Positions 9,230 through 19,595 of a stretch of DNA of 53,785 bases are shown piece after piece; position 1 is the first letter of the stretch, and the number at the start of each line of letters is the position of its first letter. The notes beneath the pieces are model-generated. The model did no database searches. It was not told the DNA's origin and was given only the letters and a program-made list of their open reading frames with translations. This stretch comes from Bacillus hominis (lineage in GTDB: Bacteria; Bacillota; Bacilli; Bacillales; Bacillaceae_G), in the NCBI RefSeq assembly GCF_018332515.1, contig NZ_BOQD01000092.1:1-53785 (forward strand). The letters run 5' to 3'. The position numbers and the translations under genes are program-made.

Positions 9230-10519
9230 TTATTTAGCTAACTTTTGAAGTTCTTCGAAGAACGTAGGATATGATACTCCTACTGCTTCTGCATCTTCAA
9301 TTGTTGTTTTTCCTTCTGCTATACAGCCAGCAATCGCAAGCATCATTCCAATGCGGTGATCACCGTAACTATTTACTGTATGGCCTTTTAGAGCTGATTT
9401 TCCGTATATGATCATGCCGTCATCAGTTGCTTCTATGCGAGCTCCTAGTTTCGTTAACTCCGCAACGACTGTATCAATACGGTTTGTTTCTTTTACTTTT
9501 AATTCGTGCGCATCTTTAATAACTGTAATTCCTTCTGCTTGCGTTGCCGCTAAAGCAATAACTGGAATTTCATCGATTAATCTTGGGATAATATCTCCAC
9601 CAATTTCAATTCCTTTTAATGAAGATGTTTCGATCGTAATGTTTGCAGCTGGTTCTGATGCACCTTCATGAATTGGTTCTACAGTGAACGTAGCACCCAT
9701 TTTCTCTAAAACGTCAATAATACCTGTACGAGTTGGATTCATTCCTACATTTTGTAATACTAGTTTACTATTTGGAATAATTGCTCCTGCTACTAAGAAA
9801 AATGCTGCTGATGATACGTCACCTGGCACTTGAACGTCTGTTGCTGTTAACTTTTGTCCACCTGCTAATTTCACTGTTTTTCCTTCGCGAGTTACCTTAA
9901 CACCAAATGCTTCAAGCATTCTTTCCGTATGGTCGCGTGAAATATGTGGTTCTGTAACAGCTGTTACACCTTCTGCTCGAAGACCTGCAAGTAAAATAGC
10001 TGATTTCACCTGCGCACTTGCGACAGGTGAAGTATATTGAATCGCATTTAAATCTCCGCCACGTATTGTGAGCGGCGTAAACGTTCCTTCTTCTCGGCCA
10101 TCAATTTTTGCACCCATTTGCTTTAATGGATTTGTTACACGTTTCATTGGTCTTTTTGCAATAGACTCATCGCCTTGTACACAAGAAAAGAATGGTGTGT
10201 TTGCAAGTATTCCTGACATTAATCGGATCGTTGTACCAGAATTACCAACATCTAATACAGCTTTTGGTTCTTGCAAACCTTCTAATCCTTTTCCAATTAC
10301 CGTAACTTCGTCTTCATTTTGCGTAATCTCTACTCCCATTTCTTCAAAACAAGAAATCGTACTTAAACAATCCGCACCAGGAAGAAATCCTTTAATTGTT
10401 GTTTTTCCATCTGCAATTGCGCCAAACATGACAGCGCGATGCGAAATTGATTTATCACCTGGGATTGTAATTGCGCCATTCAATCCGCCAGTTACAGGTT
10501 GTATTGTAGTTACTTTCAC
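9230..10519 (-). CDS. aroA: 5-enolpyruvylshikimate-3-phosphate synthase
   Basis: Catalyses transfer of enolpyruvate from PEP to shikimate 3-phosphate, the sixth shikimate-pathway step. The 429 residues match the family length and carry the substrate-binding motifs [11 protein letters not shown] (near residue 18), [15 protein letters not shown] (near 90), [13 protein letters not shown] (about 165) and [10 protein letters not shown] near the C-terminus. GDKSISHR and SAQVKS resemble the class II enzymes of Bacillus. The start is GTG at 10519, with GAGGGTGA 5 bp upstream; the frame is open for ten more codons that overlap nothing useful. The tyrA stop is only 16 bp upstream, so it is the last gene of the aro operon. 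I see no clear terminator in the 246 bp to the next gene. Confidence 0.95.
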   Translation of the reverse strand: MKVTTIQPVTGGLNGAITIPGDKSISHRAVMFGAIADGKTTIKGFLPGADCLSTISCFEEMGVEITQNEDEVTVIGKGLEGLQEPKAVLDVGNSGTTIRLMSGILANTPFFSCVQGDESIAKRPMKRVTNPLKQMGAKIDGREEGTFTPLTIRGGDLNAIQYTSPVASAQVKSAILLAGLRAEGVTAVTEPHISRDHTERMLEAFGVKVTREGKTVKLAGGQKLTATDVQVPGDVSSAAFFLVAGAIIPNSKLVLQNVGMNPTRTGIIDVLEKMGATFTVEPIHEGASEPAANITIETSSLKGIEIGGDIIPRLIDEIPVIALAATQAEGITVIKDAHELKVKETNRIDTVVAELTKLGARIEATDDGMIIYGKSALKGHTVNSYGDHRIGMMLAIAGCIAEGKTTIEDAEAVGVSYPTFFEELQKLAK

Positions 10520-10535
10520 ATTGTCACCCTCTTTT

Positions 10536-11636
10536 TTAAATTGTTTCATACGTTTGGTATTCTTCTTTTCCTAGCGCCAGCTTTGCCTTCATGCGATCTT
10601 CTTCTCTTTGGAAGCTAATTCTAAGCACTCCAAGCAATCCTTCGCGCGCTTCTAATATTTGCAAGTTTGTAATGCTAATTTCTTCTTCTGCTAAAATACT
10701 CGTAATATGAGCTAAAGCCCCTACTTTATCTAAAACATCGACGTATAAGTCGTGATAGGCAGGAATTGCGCCCCTCTTTCGCACTGGTAAAGAATCACGG
10801 TATTCTTTTGCGTCAGCAAAATAGTTTTGTATTTCACCTGCATCTCCTTTAGAAACAGTCTTATATAACTCTTCCATTTCTGAGATCCATTCTTCTAATA
10901 GTTCCAATAAATGCCCGCGATTTTGCTTTACGATATCACTCCACATTTTCGGACTACTTGATGCGATACGTGTTATATCTTTAAATCCGCCTGCCGCTAG
11001 TTGATGAATAAGCGGATTATCCCCGGCATGTTTCTCAACTTGTTTTACTAATCCTGCGGCGATAAGGTGCGGAAAATGGCTAACAATTCCTGTTACATAA
11101 TCGTGTTCTTTTGTATTTAAAACGAGAAAATGCGAGCCTGTTCCTTTTAACCACTCTTTTAGCTCATCTACTTGATCCGCCTGCACGTGATTCATTGGCG
11201 TTAAAATGTAAAATGCGTTTTCGAAAAGATGCGCCTTTGCACTTTCAACGCCAGTTTTATGAGAACCTGCCATTGGATGTCCACCGATAAAAGAAACTTT
11301 CTTTGATAATAAAGCTTCTGCTTCATTCATAATTGTCCCTTTCGTACTTCCTACATCGGTAACAATAACATCTTCTCGTAAATGAAATGATGCAAGTTTG
11401 TGTAATAACTTTTTCGTTTCTTCAACTGGAGAGGCAAAAACAATTAAATGTGCCTCCTCACATGCACTCTGTAAATCTACTGCTACTTCATCAACTACAT
11501 GTAATTCTTTTGCGCGCTCTACTTGCTCTTTAAATATGTCATAGCCGGTAATCGTTACATCGTGCTCTTTTTTTATCGCTAATGCAAGTGAGCCTCCTAT
11601 TAATCCTGTTCCAATTAATACTACCTTTTTACACAT
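10536..11636 (-). CDS. tyrA: prephenate dehydrogenase with ACT domain
   Basis: Converts prephenate to 4-hydroxyphenylpyruvate using NAD, the committed tyrosine branch step. It has an N-terminal Rossmann fold with [14 protein letters not shown] at residues 5-18, the conserved [12 protein letters not shown] segment of the active site, a helical dimerisation domain, and a C-terminal ACT domain (from about residue 293, beginning [16 protein letters not shown]) that probably senses tyrosine. The frame is open to 11672. The ATG at 11636 is preferred because GAGATGAG lies 5 bp ahead of it; ATG at 11645 is the alternative. It overlaps the end of hisC by 8 bp, indicating translational coupling. Confidence 0.93.
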   Translation of the reverse strand: MCKKVVLIGTGLIGGSLALAIKKEHDVTITGYDIFKEQVERAKELHVVDEVAVDLQSACEEAHLIVFASPVEETKKLLHKLASFHLREDVIVTDVGSTKGTIMNEAEALLSKKVSFIGGHPMAGSHKTGVESAKAHLFENAFYILTPMNHVQADQVDELKEWLKGTGSHFLVLNTKEHDYVTGIVSHFPHLIAAGLVKQVEKHAGDNPLIHQLAAGGFKDITRIASSSPKMWSDIVKQNRGHLLELLEEWISEMEELYKTVSKGDAGEIQNYFADAKEYRDSLPVRKRGAIPAYHDLYVDVLDKVGALAHITSILAEEEISITNLQILEAREGLLGVLRISFQREEDRMKAKLALGKEEYQTYETI

Positions 11637-12729
11637 TTGTCTCATCTCGAGACTTACTTTTTTTATTTTCAAAGTGTTGTTTTAACACTGAAATCACTCC
11701 CTCATTTTGTTCCCTAGTTCCGATTGTAATACGGACGCCATTTGGAAACGGACGAATAATAAACCCCGCGTGCGCACAAGCTTCATAAATTTCCCCAGCA
11801 TCATCTACTGGTAAGAAGATAAAGTTCGTTTGCGACGGATAAAACGGGATTTCATTTTCTGTACAAAAACTTTTGTACTGTTGTAATCCCTCTTCGTTAA
11901 CGCGTACTATTTCTTCAATAAACGCTTCATCACTAAAGGCAATCGTTGCGGCTTTTTGTGCTAATGAAGACACGTTAAACGGCAAACGAACGACATTTAA
12001 TTTCTCGATTAATTCTACTTGTCCAATCGCATACCCAACGCGAAATGATGCTAAACCGTACGCTTTAGAAAACGTTCTTAATATAAGAAGGTTTTTATGT
12101 TTTTCTAGAAGCTGTACTGTCTCTGGGAAATCTTTCGCGGTTACGTATTCATAGTATGCTTCGTCAATGACAATTAACGTCTTTTCACTAACTCCCTCAA
12201 TAAATTGATTTAATTTTCGCTCATCAACATATGTGCCTGTCGGATTATTCGGGTTACAAATCCAAACGATTTTTGTATGTTCATCAATCGCTGAAGAAAT
12301 TCTATCTAAGTCATATACACCGTTATTTAAAGGAACTTCTTTCACTTCACATCCTTCAATAACCGCATGATGACGGTACTGAGGAAATGTCGCGCCAGCA
12401 GTTACGATATTATCTCCTTTACAGAGCACTGCACGACTTATAATTTGAATAACTTCATCGAGCCCACTACCACAAAGTACTTGTTCCATTTGCACTTGTA
12501 ATTTCTCTGCAATCGTTTGACGGAGCGTTGTAGCTCCGCCATCTGGGTACAATGCATGTTCTTGCCACGATTTTTGTAATTCTCCTAAAACACGAGGTGA
12601 ACAGCCAAATGGATTTTCATTTGATGCTAACTTAACAAATGAATGGTCCCCGTATACTTCTTTCATTTGCTCTGGTGATTTACCTGGTTTATACGGTTGT
12701 AATGATGATAGTTGATTTTTTACTTGCAT
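11629..12729 (-). CDS. hisC: histidinol-phosphate / aromatic aminotransferase
   Basis: PLP-dependent class I/II aminotransferase of 366 residues. Visible motifs are NENPFG (37-42), SGLDEVIQ (88-95), NPNNPTGT (159-166), the IDEAYYEY segment, and the PLP-lysine motif RTFSKAYGLASFR, with Lys222 as the likely Schiff-base residue. Placed between aroC and tyrA it most likely transaminates 4-hydroxyphenylpyruvate and phenylpyruvate, and could also serve histidine synthesis, as HisC does in B. subtilis. B. cereus group genomes often hold a second hisC in the his operon; that cannot be checked here. AAGGTGG sits upstream of the ATG, and 18 bp separate it from aroC. Confidence 0.93.
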   Translation of the reverse strand: MQVKNQLSSLQPYKPGKSPEQMKEVYGDHSFVKLASNENPFGCSPRVLGELQKSWQEHALYPDGGATTLRQTIAEKLQVQMEQVLCGSGLDEVIQIISRAVLCKGDNIVTAGATFPQYRHHAVIEGCEVKEVPLNNGVYDLDRISSAIDEHTKIVWICNPNNPTGTYVDERKLNQFIEGVSEKTLIVIDEAYYEYVTAKDFPETVQLLEKHKNLLILRTFSKAYGLASFRVGYAIGQVELIEKLNVVRLPFNVSSLAQKAATIAFSDEAFIEEIVRVNEEGLQQYKSFCTENEIPFYPSQTNFIFLPVDDAGEIYEACAHAGFIIRPFPNGVRITIGTREQNEGVISVLKQHFENKKSKSRDETNV

Positions 12730-12747
12730 GCTAAATCCACCTTTTCA

Positions 12748-13920
12748 TTAAAATTCTTTTGCGTATTTGTTATGTTGCGAAATGTTTTGCTTTAATAATT
12801 CCATACGATCTTTTCCGAATTGTTCGACTAGTGCATCTGCAAGTTCCCATGCAACGACAGCTTCAGCTACAACACCTGCTGCTGGTACTGCACAGCTATC
12901 AGATCTCTCAATACTCGCTTGGAACGCTTCTTTCGTATCAATATCTACGCTTGCTAACGGTTTATATAATGTAGGAATTGGCTTCATTACGCCTCTTACG
13001 ACAATCGGCATACCTGTTGTCATACCGCCTTCTAAACCGCCGGCATTATTTGTTTTTCTTGTGTAGCCTTTTTCTTCATCCCACATAATTTCATCGTGCA
13101 CTTTACTTCCAGGCTGTCTTGCCGCTTCAAAACCAATTCCGATTTCAGCACCTTTAAATGCATTCACGCTCATAATAGCTCCGGCAAGTTTTGCATCTAA
13201 TTTACGGTCGTAATGAACGTAGCTACCCACTCCAATTGGCATACCTTCTGCAATTACCTCAACAATACCACCGATTGAATCTCCGCTACTTTTCGCATCA
13301 TCAATCGCATCCATCATTTCTTGTTCTACTTCTTTATCTAAACATCGAACTGGTGAGTTTTCAGTAATCGTTTTAATTTCTTCAATTGGTAAGTTTGAAA
13401 TACGCTTCGCTTGCACCCCACCAATTTCAAGAACATGCCCTGCAATTTCCACACCTAACTCTTTCAAAATTTGTTTCGCAACTGCACCAGCCGCAACTCT
13501 AACTGTCGTTTCCCTTGCAGAAGAGCGCTCTAATACGTTTCTTATATCACGATGACCGTATTTAATTGCTCCGTTTAAATCCGCATGTCCTGGACGTGGT
13601 TTTGTAATTGTACGTTTCATTTCTTTACTTTCTTGCTCCGAAATCGGGTCTGCACCCATTACTTTCGTCCAATGTTTGAAATCATCATTTTTTACGATTA
13701 ACGTAATCGGCGAGCCAAGTGTCATCCCGTGACGAACACCACTTACAATTTCAACTGTATCAGTTTCAATTTGCATGCGTCTTCCGCGTCCATGCCCTTT
13801 TTGTCTTCTTAATAATTCTTTATTAATATGTTCCGCCGTAAGTGTTAAACCTGCTGGTACACCTTCTAAAATAACGGTTAACTGCGGACCATGTGATTCT
13901 CCAGCTGTAATGTATCTCAT
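12748..13920 (-). CDS. aroC: chorismate synthase
   Basis: Makes chorismate from EPSP with reduced FMN as cofactor. The 390 residues are the usual length, and the signatures are present: GESHGPQL at 7-14, [11 protein letters not shown] near 42, [30 protein letters not shown] (split motif around residues 112-142), and [16 protein letters not shown] near the C-terminus. A dedicated T-box leader precedes it inside the operon, so its transcription is separately gated from aroF read-through. The start ATG has AAGGGG upstream. It is called aroF in some B. subtilis nomenclature. Confidence 0.95.
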   Translation of the reverse strand: MRYITAGESHGPQLTVILEGVPAGLTLTAEHINKELLRRQKGHGRGRRMQIETDTVEIVSGVRHGMTLGSPITLIVKNDDFKHWTKVMGADPISEQESKEMKRTITKPRPGHADLNGAIKYGHRDIRNVLERSSARETTVRVAAGAVAKQILKELGVEIAGHVLEIGGVQAKRISNLPIEEIKTITENSPVRCLDKEVEQEMMDAIDDAKSSGDSIGGIVEVIAEGMPIGVGSYVHYDRKLDAKLAGAIMSVNAFKGAEIGIGFEAARQPGSKVHDEIMWDEEKGYTRKTNNAGGLEGGMTTGMPIVVRGVMKPIPTLYKPLASVDIDTKEAFQASIERSDSCAVPAAGVVAEAVVAWELADALVEQFGKDRMELLKQNISQHNKYAKEF

Positions 13921-13950
13921 TTCTCTTGCCCCTTTACTATTTTTTTGTAC

Positions 13951-14188
13951 AAAAAAGTCCCTACTGAGCGCTCAGTAGGGACGATGTTTATCGCGGTACC
14001 ACCCTAGTTGTAGACAACTTTCGTCTACCTCTCTTCTTCTTTAACGATCGTTTGACCGTCTTTCCCTCCAAAAGTTGGCGGGAAAGATGCTCCAAGGCTG
14101 TAATTCATGCTTACCTTTGTACTGATTCACACCGGCCATCAGCTCTCTTTAACAGTGAGATAAGCACTACTGTTTCCTCTTCAGCGCA
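13951..14188 (-). promoter_or_regulatory. T-box riboswitch (Tyr, UAC) before aroC
   Basis: The T-box consensus AGGGTGGTACCGCG lies at 13992-14005 (minus strand), followed by a perfect GTCCCTACTGAG / CTCAGTAGGGAC terminator stem (13957-13982) and a T run. Upstream are the GAAGAGGA start, the AGAGAGCTG and GGTG elements of stem I, and the sequence GAATTACAGCC TTGGAGC, in which TAC at 14100-14102 sits at the specifier position. Uncharged tRNA-Tyr is therefore the predicted ligand. It begins 15 bp after the aroF stop codon. Confidence 0.92.
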
Positions 14189-14202
14189 TATATGATATGG
14201 AA

Positions 14203-15279
14203 TTAAGATAATTTATTTTTGAAACCTTTTAACTCATCCATGAATCTATGGAATTCTGGAATATCCATTTGTTGTGCAGAATCTGATAATGCAACTGCTG
14301 GGTCTGGATGAACTTCCGCCATTACTGCATCCGCACCAATTGCTAGTGCCGCTTTCGCTGTTGGTAATAATAGATCTCTACGTCCTGTTGAATGTGTTAC
14401 GTCAACGATAACTGGTAAATGTGTTTCTTTCTTTAAAATCGGTACTGCTGAAATGTCTAATGTGTTACGTGTCGCTCTTTCGTATGTGCGAATACCGCGC
14501 TCACATAGAATAATTTGGTCATTTCCTTGCGCAATAATGTATTCCGCTGCATTGATGAACTCATCAATTGTTGCTGCTAAACCACGTTTTAATAATACTG
14601 GCTTGTTAACTTTACCTACAGCTCGTAGTAAATCGAAGTTTTGCATGTTACGTGCTCCAACTTGAATTACATCAACGTATTCTAATGCCATTTCCACATC
14701 GTTTGGATTTAAAATTTCACTAATAATCGCTAAGTCGAACTCATCTGCTACTTGGCGTAAAATTTGTAAACCTTCTACTCCTAAACCTTGGAAATCGTAT
14801 GGCGATGTTCTTGGTTTGAAAGCACCACCACGCATTAATTTAAGCCCTTGATCTTTCATCGCTTGCCCAACTTGGCGAACTTGCTCTAAGCTTTCTACCG
14901 CACAAGGTCCCATAATGAACGTTTGTGTTCCGTTTCCAATCAATTCGCCTTTCACATTAACGATTGTATTTTCTTTTTTCTTTTTACGTGATACTAGTAA
15001 CGCTTTACGGTTATCATCTTCTTGTAATTCTAAGCTTGCTTTGAAAATCGTTTTGAAAATATGTTGAACCGTTGACGTTTCGAATGGTCCTTCGTTATTT
15101 TCTGCGATCATATCAAGCACTTCACGCTCACGTACTGGATCAAAACGTTTCGTACCTTGTACTTGTTTTTGCTCCCCAATTTTTTGAACGATTTCACCAC
15201 GTTTGTTTAAAAGGTGTAATAGTTGTAAGTTAATTTCATCTACCTGTTTACGTAATTGATCTAATTCATGATTTGCCAT
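14203..15279 (-). CDS. aroF: DAHP synthase fused to chorismate mutase
   Basis: First enzyme of the shikimate pathway (PEP plus erythrose 4-phosphate to DAHP), with an N-terminal AroQ-type chorismate mutase domain (about residues 1-90; [20 protein letters not shown]) that also acts in feedback by chorismate/prephenate in Bacillus. The DAHP synthase barrel follows, with [46 protein letters not shown] and [13 protein letters not shown]. The 358 residues equal the B. subtilis enzyme. The frame is open for 27 codons upstream, but GAGGAGG 8 bp before the ATG at 15279 fixes the start. Two tandem T-boxes precede it. B. subtilis calls this gene aroA, which must not be confused with EPSP synthase. Confidence 0.95.
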   Translation of the reverse strand: MANHELDQLRKQVDEINLQLLHLLNKRGEIVQKIGEQKQVQGTKRFDPVREREVLDMIAENNEGPFETSTVQHIFKTIFKASLELQEDDNRKALLVSRKKKKENTIVNVKGELIGNGTQTFIMGPCAVESLEQVRQVGQAMKDQGLKLMRGGAFKPRTSPYDFQGLGVEGLQILRQVADEFDLAIISEILNPNDVEMALEYVDVIQVGARNMQNFDLLRAVGKVNKPVLLKRGLAATIDEFINAAEYIIAQGNDQIILCERGIRTYERATRNTLDISAVPILKKETHLPVIVDVTHSTGRRDLLLPTAKAALAIGADAVMAEVHPDPAVALSDSAQQMDIPEFHRFMDELKGFKNKLS

Positions 15280-15451
15280 TTGGAAATCCTCCTCTAATGT
15301 TTTAAAAGTATAGTAAGAGAATGGAAAATTCTCTATTTTCTGAACTGATAAATTATACAAATTTAAAGTGGAATCGATACCTCTTCTTATTTTAAACTAA
15401 TAATTACCATAAAGACACTATCTACTAGTTAAAAATCCACATTTTTTGTAC

Positions 15452-15708
15452 AAAAAATCCCTACTGATCCAATCAGTAGGGACGATATTTATCGCGGTAC
15501 CACCCTAGTTGTAGACTCACTTTCCGTCTACCTCTCTTCATTGTTAACGATCAATGTGACCGTCTTTCCCTTCATAAAGACAATACTATCTTTACTACGA
15601 AAAAGATGCTCCAGGACTGTAATTCGCTCTTGTTTTTGTACTGGTTCGCACCAACCACCAGCTCTCTGTTACAGGGAAACAACAACTACTCCTTTTCCTT
15701 TCAACGCA
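15452..15708 (-). promoter_or_regulatory. T-box riboswitch (Tyr, UAC), second of a tandem pair before aroF
   Basis: Complete T-box on the minus strand: stem I elements AGAGAGCTGGTGG, specifier context GAATTACAGTCC with TAC at 15619-15621, the T-box sequence AGGGTGGTACCGCG at 15493-15506, and a terminator stem CCCTACTGAT / ATCAGTAGGG with a T run. I see no promoter between it and the T-box upstream, so both should lie on one transcript. Confidence 0.92.
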
Positions 15709-15744
15709 TATATATTTTATTTTCAAGTTGGACCATTAAAATAC

Positions 15745-16000
15745 AAAAAGTCCCTACTGAATAAATCAGTAGGGACGATATTTATCGCGGTACCACCCTA
15801 GTTGTAGACTAACTTTCCGTCTACCTCTCTTCACTGTTAACGATCATTTGACCGCTCTTTCTTCATAAAGACAATACTATCTTTACTACGAAAAAGATGC
15901 TCCAAGACTGTAATTCATGATTATCCCTGTACTGGTTCACACCAACCACCAGCTCTCTGTTACAGTAAGACTAACCACTACTGTGATCTCTTCATTGCAC
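15745..16000 (-). promoter_or_regulatory. T-box riboswitch (Tyr, UAC), first of a tandem pair before aroF
   Basis: Complete T-box: AGAGAGCTGGTGGTTGGTG in stem I, specifier context GAATTACAGTCTTGGAGC with TAC at 15910-15912, T-box sequence at 15786-15799, and terminator stem GTCCCTACTGAT / ATCAGTAGGGAC at about 15750-15775 with a T run. It is very similar to the second copy, including a shared internal stretch (CGTAGTAAAGATAGTATTG), which points to duplication. Confidence 0.92.
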
Positions 16001-16044
16001 TTTGTTTATTCAAATGTTTTTGAAATTGAATAAGTATGATTCGT

Positions 16045-16074
16045 ATTATAGAACGCTTTTCAAAACACTGTCAA
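16045..16074 (-). promoter_or_regulatory. aroF: sigma-A promoter of the aro operon
   Basis: On the minus strand an exact TTGACA, an 18-bp spacer and an exact TATAAT lie between the SIR2 gene stop and the first T-box. Transcription would start near 16037, giving a leader of about 760 nt before aroF. Confidence 0.85.
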
Positions 16075-16112
16075 CAATTTTTTATTCATTTTTTAAAATT
16101 CCGTTTTTCGCC

Positions 16113-19100
16113 CTATGATTCCTCTTGTAAATTCTCCGTTACAATTCCGATGCGAATCATCTCATTTTCTATTAAATTTAATACATGTCTTTCTAACCCA
16201 TACTTGGTTAATAGTTCTTTTATTTGTATGATCTCACTTTCAAGTAAATCGGCTTCTTGACACGTCTGAAGTAAAGTAAAAAACACATTTGCATACAATT
16301 CTTTATACGCTTTCATACTCTCCTTCTTTTCAAGTATCTCGATAAATAATTGTTTCATTTCTTCTTGATTACATTGTCCTTCCACACCTTGAAATTTACT
16401 CGAAATAATATTTAGTCCTTTTTCTAAAACCTCATCCATGCATAAAACAATACGTAAAAGCATCATATATTCTCTCGTTGATATTACGCCCATTTTCGGA
16501 CGTTCTCTTAAAAACACACTAAGCCACGCTGTCCAAAATTTTTGTTGTTCCTTACCACTTAACGTTTTTACGTAGTAGCATAAATACTGCATAAATTTAA
16601 TTTTATTCTCTTCGTTTTCTTGCATCAAAAGTGGGTATAACCAATCTGTTTTTTGCTCCCAATATAATACGCATTTAATAAATACAAAGCTAAGCCATTT
16701 TAAAAATGCTTCTCTCGTATATGGATATAGTGCATCTAAATGTTCTACCGCATACTTAATATATCGCTTTATCTCTGTAAACAAAGGTACATTAATTTGC
16801 GTATTACATAACCCCGCCCACGCATATTTCGTAAACTCACTTTCTTTCTTTAAATCTAAGTAAGGTAATACATTTTTTCGACACCATTGCTTCTCAATAT
16901 GGTATAAAAACGTAATATCTGCTGTTAAACGAGCAAACATAAAGTTCGTTCTTTCCGAAGTAACTCTTACCTGTTCCTCAAATAAAAATAAATATTCATA
17001 CACATTGCGATCGTATAAATGATCATATGCTAACAGTTTTAGTAATACAGCAGTCATTTTCCCAACAGGATGCTGAATAGATTCATTGTAAAATTCTTGT
17101 TTTCCAATCTTAAAATCCGTTTCCCCTCTCATTACTTGTGGAAATACGGAAAATGCAAATCGTTTTACAACACGTATACTATTCTCCTCTAGCTCTTCTA
17201 ATCGATTACTAATTTCATAAAGAAAACTACTAATTAACCAATGAAAAGCAGTATTTCTAACAAACTTTTGCAATAGCGGAATGACCTTTTGGATTTGCTC
17301 ATCCGTCAAATTTCTATTATTTCGCCACTCTCTAATACAAACAAACCAAACTTCATTACTTATTTCATGCACGCCAATTAGTTGGTATGCAAACGAAATA
17401 CTCCACTCTACATTCAATTTACATGCTTTTGATAACATTTCTAAAAAATGGCGTTGTTCAAAAACACCATCTTGAGAAAATTGCTGCACTTGCTTCATTA
17501 TTTCATCGTCTTTCAGCTGCAGTAATCCATCAGCTGTTACATTACACGTAATGCTTTGTTCAATAGATTCTTTCTTTGGAACACTGTATCGATCAGAAGA
17601 AAAATGAGGATGCTTCTGTTTCATTAATTCATATCCTTCTATCGTACATCGACTATTCGAATCACATGCAAATAATAAATCTAAAACGAGACAAGCATCA
17701 AACGCCCTCTCCTCTGCAAGGTGCTTTATTACAGTTTGAATAATTTCTTCTTTTGTTTCTTCTAAAGCATTTGCGTAGTAGCCCTTTAAAACTTGAAAAA
17801 CTTCATGTTTATATGTGAAGTCTAAAAGAAGACCTTCATACAACAACCACTTCATTTTGTCGTCCACAGTAACGAATACATTTTTACTCATTGCTTCAAT
17901 CGCAATTCGCTTTTGAAGTACACTATCTGTTTCTATCATTTCTGTAATATAATAATTCGCTTTTTTCTCATTGTTTTCACATAAATATGTAAGACACTCT
18001 TTTACAATTTGAATTAAAAACGTAAAATCATTTTGCTGTAACTCTTGCTCTGAAATTTCTCTATCTCTTTTTTTTAGTACACTTTGTCTTAATGACAATA
18101 GTTGTATCTTTTCTAATCCCATTACCATAATAGGAGCAGCATAGTATGAAATATGTGGTCTCATTTTCTCTTTCCAAATTCGCTCTACATGAGAAAAAAT
18201 AGGCACCGGCAAACGACTCGATTCCACAAGTTCTATGGATTCTTGCGTATCATTTCCCCATCTTCTTACACGTTTCAATTTAAGTTTCCCGTCTAAAATA
18301 AACGTTAACAACAACAAGCCAATTTCTTTATGCTCAGGAAAAGAACATTTTTGCAGTAAGTAAGAAATCTTTTCTATAGAGCTACTATCTTTTTCTGCCG
18401 TTTCTAATACAAGCAATGTCCATTTTGCAAATAACAAAGGATCCATCGTTTCCTTCGTTTCGTTCAAATACGTACAAATTGTTCGCCACAATAACGGGGA
18501 TATTTTAGAATGATTTTTAAAAATCAATTGAAATAGTTCTTTTTGATGACTAAATAGAAATTGCTCCACTAACCATTCCGCAAGCAATTCATCTACTTCA
18601 TCATAATTTGCTGTAAGCAGAAATAAATTTCTTAGTTTCCCCTCCGCTTCAAGCCATTCCACCCATTCGTAATCACGAGCAAATTCAACAAAGTACCGAA
18701 CGGTTTCTATTTTTTTTATTGATTGTTTTATATAGGATAATTGCTCCTGCTCTACTGATGGAGGAACGGTTACAATATCACGAATACGCATTCTTTTCGT
18801 AATATAATTATCCCCCATTAATTCCGCCCACCGCTTCACCGCTTTCACAAGTGCCTGATGATTATTTGCTTTATTCGGATACACAATCGGTCTTATCCCT
18901 AAATGTTCCCAATGATATGTATTATCACCTTGTGCGACGAAAGCATAACGCCTTGTACTCGGTGGTAAGCCTGTTGCTAAATACTTCATTACAGGATCAT
19001 TATGACTATACCCAACGAATAAAACAGTGTAATTTGAAAATAAATCAACTAAAAATCGTCTCGCCCATCCTTCCGTTAAGTAAGCCCTTCCAAAATCACC

Positions 19101-19595
19101 ATCCGTTAAAATTAAAGCTTCTTTCTCTTGTTCTATATTCCCATGTATGTAAGCCAACCCTTTAAACGCTCTCCCTGTCGGTAACGCAGGTGCGTAATAA
19201 ATATTCAGCTCTCTATTCATTTCTGTAATTACAGACGTAAAATGTTGATCAAAGTTTGTCGTTACAATTCGAACATCCGTATCTAACGGAAACAGCCTTG
19301 GAATCGCATAGTGTAATGGATTTGGTTTTGATTTTTCTATATTAACGAGGTCTCTTGCAACTTGATGCACATCTTTCGTTTTCGCAATTTTACCGAGATA
19401 ATAATCGTGGGGTTCTGTCATCTCACGCTTTTCGACATATAAAGCTTTCGAAATTTCATCAACTAAATCATCGAAATTCGGTAAGTTTGATTTCCCCTTC
19501 ATAGAAACTCCTGCTCCAACGAATAATACTAACTTCCCTTGTTCAAGGTGATCGATTAACTCATCTGGAATTTCTACTTCTGAAGTAATCCACAT
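16113..19595 (-). CDS. large SIR2-domain protein, putative anti-phage NADase
   Basis: Protein of 1160 residues. The N-terminal 270 residues form a SIR2-like (SIR2_2 type) NAD-binding domain: KLVLFVGAGVS (GAGVS 27-31), IVTTNFDQHF (112-119; the TxNxD element), the catalytic-type HGN with His151, and VLFVGYSHNDP (195-201). The remaining 880 residues show no recognisable domain; they are helix-rich, with many aromatic and Leu/Lys/Glu residues, suggesting a helical-repeat sensor. This matches the plan of defence-associated sirtuins (DSR1/DSR2), which deplete NAD on sensing phage, but equivalence to either is not shown. The start at 19595 has GGGGGAAT 7 bp upstream; the frame is open ten codons further. 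It stands alone, diverges from a DUF2512 gene, and ends only 39 bp before the aro promoter. No integrase or transposase is nearby. Confidence 0.8.
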   Translation of the reverse strand: MWITSEVEIPDELIDHLEQGKLVLFVGAGVSMKGKSNLPNFDDLVDEISKALYVEKREMTEPHDYYLGKIAKTKDVHQVARDLVNIEKSKPNPLHYAIPRLFPLDTDVRIVTTNFDQHFTSVITEMNRELNIYYAPALPTGRAFKGLAYIHGNIEQEKEALILTDGDFGRAYLTEGWARRFLVDLFSNYTVLFVGYSHNDPVMKYLATGLPPSTRRYAFVAQGDNTYHWEHLGIRPIVYPNKANNHQALVKAVKRWAELMGDNYITKRMRIRDIVTVPPSVEQEQLSYIKQSIKKIETVRYFVEFARDYEWVEWLEAEGKLRNLFLLTANYDEVDELLAEWLVEQFLFSHQKELFQLIFKNHSKISPLLWRTICTYLNETKETMDPLLFAKWTLLVLETAEKDSSSIEKISYLLQKCSFPEHKEIGLLLLTFILDGKLKLKRVRRWGNDTQESIELVESSRLPVPIFSHVERIWKEKMRPHISYYAAPIMVMGLEKIQLLSLRQSVLKKRDREISEQELQQNDFTFLIQIVKECLTYLCENNEKKANYYITEMIETDSVLQKRIAIEAMSKNVFVTVDDKMKWLLYEGLLLDFTYKHEVFQVLKGYYANALEETKEEIIQTVIKHLAEERAFDACLVLDLLFACDSNSRCTIEGYELMKQKHPHFSSDRYSVPKKESIEQSITCNVTADGLLQLKDDEIMKQVQQFSQDGVFEQRHFLEMLSKACKLNVEWSISFAYQLIGVHEISNEVWFVCIREWRNNRNLTDEQIQKVIPLLQKFVRNTAFHWLISSFLYEISNRLEELEENSIRVVKRFAFSVFPQVMRGETDFKIGKQEFYNESIQHPVGKMTAVLLKLLAYDHLYDRNVYEYLFLFEEQVRVTSERTNFMFARLTADITFLYHIEKQWCRKNVLPYLDLKKESEFTKYAWAGLCNTQINVPLFTEIKRYIKYAVEHLDALYPYTREAFLKWLSFVFIKCVLYWEQKTDWLYPLLMQENEENKIKFMQYLCYYVKTLSGKEQQKFWTAWLSVFLRERPKMGVISTREYMMLLRIVLCMDEVLEKGLNIISSKFQGVEGQCNQEEMKQLFIEILEKKESMKAYKELYANVFFTLLQTCQEADLLESEIIQIKELLTKYGLERHVLNLIENEMIRIGIVTENLQEES

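Noticed and set aside
15452-16000. CRISPR or simple direct-repeat array
   Set aside because: The similar blocks are two complete T-box leaders, each with antiterminator and terminator, not short regularly spaced repeats.
16113-19595. Thoeris system (ThsA-type SIR2 with a TIR partner)
   Set aside because: The protein is more than twice ThsA length, no SLOG/STALD-type C-terminus is evident, and no TIR-domain gene lies on either side.
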